Below, in pieces: positions 40,499-43,885 of a DNA stretch of 43,885 nt (position 1 is the stretch's first letter; the number at the start of each line of letters is the position of its first letter). Location of the stretch: the NCBI GenBank assembly GCA_937876095.1, contig CALFIE010000019.1, forward strand, positions 1 through 43,885, given 5' to 3'. A program made the translations under genes and the position numbers. The notes below the pieces were generated by a model. The model had not been told where the DNA came from, did not search any database, and saw only the letters and a program-made list of their open reading frames with translations. The stretch is from an uncultured Flavobacteriales bacterium. GTDB lineage: Bacteria > Bacteroidota > Bacteroidia > Flavobacteriales > Weeksellaceae.

Positions 40499-42004
40499 TT
40501 AATTTACTCCATGCATTTTCTTTTCTAACCAACGACTCATCACGAATAGAATTGCTGCAGCAATACCACACATTACAATGAATACTAAGAAGAAATCAAA
40601 CAAATTAGCAATTTCAAATCCAAGGAAATGAGTTACTTTCTCACCTTCTCCACTTTCACCACCACCAGGAATTAGAGCAGATAAAGTCCCTGCAAATTTA
40701 TTTGCAGCAGCATTTGCCAAAAACCAAGTTCCCATTAATAAAGATGAAAATCTAATTGGGGATAATTTTGAAACCATAGATAAACCAATAGGAGATAAAC
40801 AAAGTTCTCCCATTGTGTGGATTAAGTATAAACCAATTAACCAAAACATTGAAACTTTGTCCATTCCACCAATTCCGTACACTGCAAAAGCAATAACGAT
40901 ATATCCTAATGAAACCAAAGCCAAACCAATCGCCATTTTTTTAGGTGAAGATGGTTCTAAACCTTTGTTTCCTAATCTTAACCATAATGATGAAAATAAT
41001 GGTGCTAATAAAATAATTGCCAATGGATTTACTGATTGGAAATAACTTGCAGGCATTTCCCAACCAAATAGTGTTCTATCGGTTTGTCTGTCTGCAAAAA
41101 TGGTTAATGAAGCACCAGCTTGTTCGAAAGCTCCCCAAAAGAAGATAACGAAAAAGGCCAAAATGAAGATTACTAAAATTCTATCGCGTTCATCTTTGGT
41201 AAGAGATTTATCTGTTAAAATAATTAATGGCATTACAATCATTGCGCCATAGATGAAATATCCAATAAGATCAACATCGCTATTGAACATTGTTTTGAAA
41301 TTCATCAAAAAGAAAATAAGACCAATAGAAGCTAAAACAATTCCAACTTGTGCAATCCCAAATTTCTGTGTTGGCATACCAATAGGTTTGTTATCGGCAT
41401 CTACCAAAAGTCTGTTTTTTTGTAAAACAAAGGTAATTAGGCCAATTATCATTCCTATTCCAGCTGCTAAAAAGCCCCATTTAAAATCAATTTTTTCAGC
41501 CAAAGTTCCACAAACAAGTGGAGAGAAAAATGCTCCTAAATTAATTCCCATATAGAAAATGGTAAATGCAGCATCAATTCTTCTATCACCTTTTGGATAT
41601 AATTGACCAACCATCGTAGAAATATTTGGTTTGAAGAAACCATTACCAATATTGAGTAATGTAAGTCCAATCCACATCAAAGTTATCGCAGAAACACCGC
41701 TACTTGCAGCACTGAAAAACATGGTGAATTGACCAAGTGCCATCAAAACACCTCCAATTTCTATACTTCTTCTGTTTCCTAAAAATCGGTCGCTTAAATA
41801 GCCTCCCAAAAGTGGAGTTAAATATACCAAACCTGTATAACTACCGTAGATATTAGATGCTTCTGAATCTGGCATTAACAACATTTTCGTCATATACAAA
41901 ACGAAAATTGCTCTCATTCCGTAGTACGAAAATCGCTCCCACATTTCGGTCATAAATAGCAGGTATAAACCTTTAGGATGTCCTTTTTGAACTGATGAAT
42001 CCAT
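40499..42004 (-). CDS. POT family proton-coupled peptide transporter (paralogue 3)
   Basis: A 501-aa POT/PTR2 transporter. Helix 1 has TEMWERFSYYGMRA, GFFKPNISTMVGQLYP follows, FFWGAFEQAGASLTIFA is in the middle, and TMGELCLSPIGLSMV near the end. It is most like paralogue 2 by these motifs, and like paralogue 1 in length. It has its own promoter about 28 nt upstream and its own terminator. Confidence 0.93.
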   Translation of the reverse strand: MDSSVQKGHPKGLYLLFMTEMWERFSYYGMRAIFVLYMTKMLLMPDSEASNIYGSYTGLVYLTPLLGGYLSDRFLGNRRSIEIGGVLMALGQFTMFFSAASSGVSAITLMWIGLTLLNIGNGFFKPNISTMVGQLYPKGDRRIDAAFTIFYMGINLGAFFSPLVCGTLAEKIDFKWGFLAAGIGMIIGLITFVLQKNRLLVDADNKPIGMPTQKFGIAQVGIVLASIGLIFFLMNFKTMFNSDVDLIGYFIYGAMIVMPLIILTDKSLTKDERDRILVIFILAFFVIFFWGAFEQAGASLTIFADRQTDRTLFGWEMPASYFQSVNPLAIILLAPLFSSLWLRLGNKGLEPSSPKKMAIGLALVSLGYIVIAFAVYGIGGMDKVSMFWLIGLYLIHTMGELCLSPIGLSMVSKLSPIRFSSLLMGTWFLANAAANKFAGTLSALIPGGGESGEGEKVTHFLGFEIANLFDFFLVFIVMCGIAAAILFVMSRWLEKKMHGVN

Positions 42005-42032
42005 ATATAATTTGTTAAAATTTGTTAATGAG

Positions 42033-42040
42033 CAAATATA
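42033..42040 (-). promoter_or_regulatory. -7 promoter element of POT paralogue 3
   Basis: TATATTTG on the minus strand is a perfect TAnnTTTG match, 28 nt before the ATG. Confidence 0.5.
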
Positions 42041-42060
42041 GTTTTTTTTTGGTTTTTTCT

Positions 42061-42111
42061 AAAAAAAAACTTTGATAAAGATAATTTTGCATAGCGAAAA
42101 CTTTATCAAAG
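42061..42111 (-). terminator. Two-tier hairpin terminator, copy 2 of a repeat
   Basis: On the minus strand CTTTGATAAAG (42111-42101) pairs perfectly with CTTTATCAAAG (42080-42070), an inner hairpin lies between, and nine Ts follow. It lies 27 nt beyond the prohibitin-like gene stop. It aligns along its length with the element after dapA. Confidence 0.85.
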
Positions 42112-42138
42112 AAGAAAACTTTTAGAAAAATGAAGCTT

Positions 42139-43056
42139 TTACTTCCCGTCTAAAATTACAGGAGAATTTCCACTTCCCATAATGATTGTTTTGGCATTGT
42201 CAGAAGTTGCCATTTCTTTGTACGCCTTTATTTGCTCATATTTTAGCAATTCTGGAGTTAGGGTAGAGTTGATTTTTGCTTGGTAATCTGCAATACCTTG
42301 TGCTTCTACTCGTTTTCTTTCGGCTTCTTGTTTTTCTTTTTGCAGTACAAATTGCATTTTTTGGGCTTCCTGTTCTGCCTGAATTTTTTGTTCTATGGTA
42401 GATTTTACAGCTTGTGGAAGTGCAATATTTCTGATGAGGATATTTTCTAAAACAATGCCTCTTTTCTTAAATTCTCTTTCCATTTCTTTGAAGATTCTAT
42501 CTTGAAATTCTTCTCTTTTGGTAGAGTAAAGCGCAACTGCATCGAAACGAACAGCATTGTCCCGAATTTTGGTTCTAGCCAAAGGTCGTATGATTTTATC
42601 TTGGTAATCTGCACCAGTTTCTTTCAATAATTTGGGTGTTTCCAGTGGATTCAATCGGTAGAGAACGGTAAGATCCATCGTAACTTCTAGACCATCATTG
42701 GTAAGAACTCTAATTGCATCATCACCTTGTAATGCTCCTTCATTATGTACTGCACTCATTGTATAATTTTGGGTTCTCACGTCTAGTTTCTCTATGTCAA
42801 CCAATGGATTGATGAGGTTCATGCCACTTTCTAAAATTCCGGGTTGTACTTTGCCGAACAATTTTTTCACACCGACATATCCATTGTCAATCTGTACCAA
42901 AGACGCCATCAAAATACCCAAAACTATGGCAGCAATTCCTACCAGTTTTACACTACCAGAAAGTTTTTGCAGACCAGAATTTGCAGGTACGGTTTTCAGA
43001 TAATTCACCCCGAAAAGTAGAATCATAAGTCCTGCAATTATTAATAACCAACTCAT
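42139..43056 (-). CDS. SPFH/prohibitin family membrane protein
   Basis: A 305-aa protein with two N-terminal hydrophobic segments (about residues 3-20 and 36-55) and an SPFH/band 7 domain: IDNGYVGVKKLFGKVQPGILESGMNLINP opening, DGLEVTMDLTVLYRLNP, and DKIIRPLARTKIRDNAV. A long charged coiled coil (QKIQAEQEAQKMQFVLQKEK region) follows. Family members form large membrane rings that scaffold or regulate membrane proteases such as FtsH. It is a single-gene unit with a promoter and the strong terminator described above. It diverges from ung. Confidence 0.9.
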   Translation of the reverse strand: MSWLLIIAGLMILLFGVNYLKTVPANSGLQKLSGSVKLVGIAAIVLGILMASLVQIDNGYVGVKKLFGKVQPGILESGMNLINPLVDIEKLDVRTQNYTMSAVHNEGALQGDDAIRVLTNDGLEVTMDLTVLYRLNPLETPKLLKETGADYQDKIIRPLARTKIRDNAVRFDAVALYSTKREEFQDRIFKEMEREFKKRGIVLENILIRNIALPQAVKSTIEQKIQAEQEAQKMQFVLQKEKQEAERKRVEAQGIADYQAKINSTLTPELLKYEQIKAYKEMATSDNAKTIIMGSGNSPVILDGK

Positions 43057-43078
43057 TTTATTATTTTTTTAATTAGAA

Positions 43079-43086
43079 CAAATTTA
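43079..43086 (-). promoter_or_regulatory. -7 promoter element of the prohibitin-like gene
   Basis: TAAATTTG on the minus strand fits TAnnTTTG, 22 nt before the ATG. Confidence 0.5.
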
Positions 43087-43144
43087 CACCAATATTTCTG
43101 ATTATTTGAAAGTATTTTTTTTACTAATGAGCGCAGATTTTTTT

Positions 43145-43152
43145 TATTTTTG
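43145..43152 (+). promoter_or_regulatory. -7 promoter element of ung
   Basis: TATTTTTG fits TAnnTTTG and ends 23 nt before the first ATG of ung. Confidence 0.45.
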
Positions 43153-43175
43153 AAAAAAAATCAATCAAATTATTA

Positions 43176-43820
43176 ATGATGGATTGGGAAACTGTTTTAG
43201 CACCTATTAAAAATTCTGACTTTTTTGATGAACTTTGGCAAAAAGTGGAGTCAGAATATTATTCCAATACTTGTTTTCCACCTAAAGAACAAGTTTTTCG
43301 TGCTTTCAAACTTACTCCATTTTCTGAAGTGAGAGTCGTAATCATAGGTCAAGATCCTTATCATAATGATTTTCAAGCAAATGGTTTGTGTTTTTCGGTT
43401 TCAGATCGTGTTTCTGCGCCACCTTCACTTAAAAATATTTTCAAAGAATTGCAGGATGATTTGGGAATTTTTAAAAATTCTAATGAGTTAGATTCTTGGG
43501 CGAAACAAGGCGTACTTTTGCTAAATGCGACGCTTACAGTTCGAGCGCACGAACCTAATTCTCATAAAGATTTGGGTTGGGAAAAATTTACAGATTTTAT
43601 CATTAAAGAAATTTCGGATAAAAAAGAAAATGTGGTTTTTGTTTTGTGGGGCGCATTTGCACAAAAAAAAGCTTCGCTCATAGATGAAACGAAGCATTTT
43701 ATCATTCAGTCGGCGCATCCTTCTCCGTTTTCGGTGTACAGAGGTTTCTACGGAAGCAGACCTTTTTCTAAAATTAATGAATATCTGATTTCTAAAAATA
43801 AGAAACCGATAAACTGGTAG
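43176..43820 (+). CDS. ung: Uracil-DNA glycosylase (family 1)
   Basis: A 214-aa enzyme that removes uracil from DNA in base-excision repair. The water-activating motif GQDPYH is at residues 58-63 (Asp60), FSV is the uracil-stacking segment, LLLNATLTV follows, and HPSPFS (181-186) is the minor-groove intercalation loop with the catalytic His. Two adjacent ATGs open the gene (43176, 43179) and either may be used. Length is normal for family 1. Confidence 0.96.
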   Translation: MMDWETVLAPIKNSDFFDELWQKVESEYYSNTCFPPKEQVFRAFKLTPFSEVRVVIIGQDPYHNDFQANGLCFSVSDRVSAPPSLKNIFKELQDDLGIFKNSNELDSWAKQGVLLLNATLTVRAHEPNSHKDLGWEKFTDFIIKEISDKKENVVFVLWGAFAQKKASLIDETKHFIIQSAHPSPFSVYRGFYGSRPFSKINEYLISKNKKPINW

Positions 43821-43885
43821 TGAATTTTTATGATTTACCGTTCTTTTGCGTGAGCGATTGCAGTGGAAATCCTTTTTTTTGTGGC
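43821..43885. other. Right edge after ung
   Basis: No gene can be supported in this 65-nt tail. It contains GCGATTGCAGTGGAAATCC, a G+C-richer stretch followed by a T-run, that runs to the window end. It may be the beginning of a larger feature. Confidence 0.5.

Overview
The window looks like chromosome of a low-GC member of the Bacteroidota, class Flavobacteriia, most likely a Weeksellaceae relative of Chryseobacterium. The evidence is the many TAnnTTTG -7 promoter elements, a PorZ-like type IX secretion protein with a C-terminal sorting domain, a flavobacterial Mpl, and many small lipoproteins and secreted proteins. The species assignment is inference. I see no prophage, CRISPR array, integrative element or intact insertion sequence. 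Most genes are ordinary core or metabolic genes.

Layout. 1-2650: prmA, a three-tRNA operon (Ser-Pro-Arg, minus strand) and an amidase lipoprotein. 2810-6400: a tight plus-strand trio (family 2 glycosyltransferase, exported amidohydrolase, GT-B-like protein). 6473-8792: a DUF2461 protein and an exported GH13 amylase. 8909-11187: FkbM methyltransferase and Wzx-like flippase. 11184-12355: a ZIP metal transporter and an acetyltransferase. 12552-19073: aromatic amino acid catabolism (fahA, hppD, hmgA) interleaved with a secreted unknown, a Crp/Fnr regulator and a CoA-transferase. 19387-23423: mpl, a PlsC-like acyltransferase, a NUDIX hydrolase and an M23 peptidase. 23629-26632: gpsA, mqo and an unknown small gene. 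26688-31548: a likely minus-strand operon of phytase-like lipoprotein, S1/P1 nuclease, PorZ and RecO. 31655-33102: dapA and an acetyltransferase. 33099-33712: a REP/RAYT island. 33709-36986: recG, a membrane protein and a periplasmic thioredoxin. 37027-42004: three tandem POT peptide transporters. 42139-43820: a prohibitin-like protein and ung.

Functional links. hppD, hmgA and fahA cover three steps from 4-hydroxyphenylpyruvate to fumarate and acetoacetate, but no maleylacetoacetate isomerase is in the window. The amidase, Mpl and the M23 peptidase all act on peptidoglycan or its recycling. The phytase-like protein and S1/P1 nuclease suggest phosphate or nucleotide scavenging. The POT carriers suit a peptide-using lifestyle.

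The least ordinary signals lie between genes. (1) Four REP-like palindromes surround a RAYT transposase relic, and the GTAR tetranucleotides of the two outer REPs form the stop codons of both flanking genes. (2) Heptanucleotide arrays at two gene junctions supply the stop codon of one gene and the TTG start of the next. (3) A roughly 50-nt terminator-like hairpin occurs in two homologous copies 9.5 kb apart with compensatory changes. (4) Two palindromes sit on and just upstream of the ZIP transporter promoter. (5) A well-spaced promoter in the mpl-hmgA gap has no gene downstream. I found no complete new system; these are leads.
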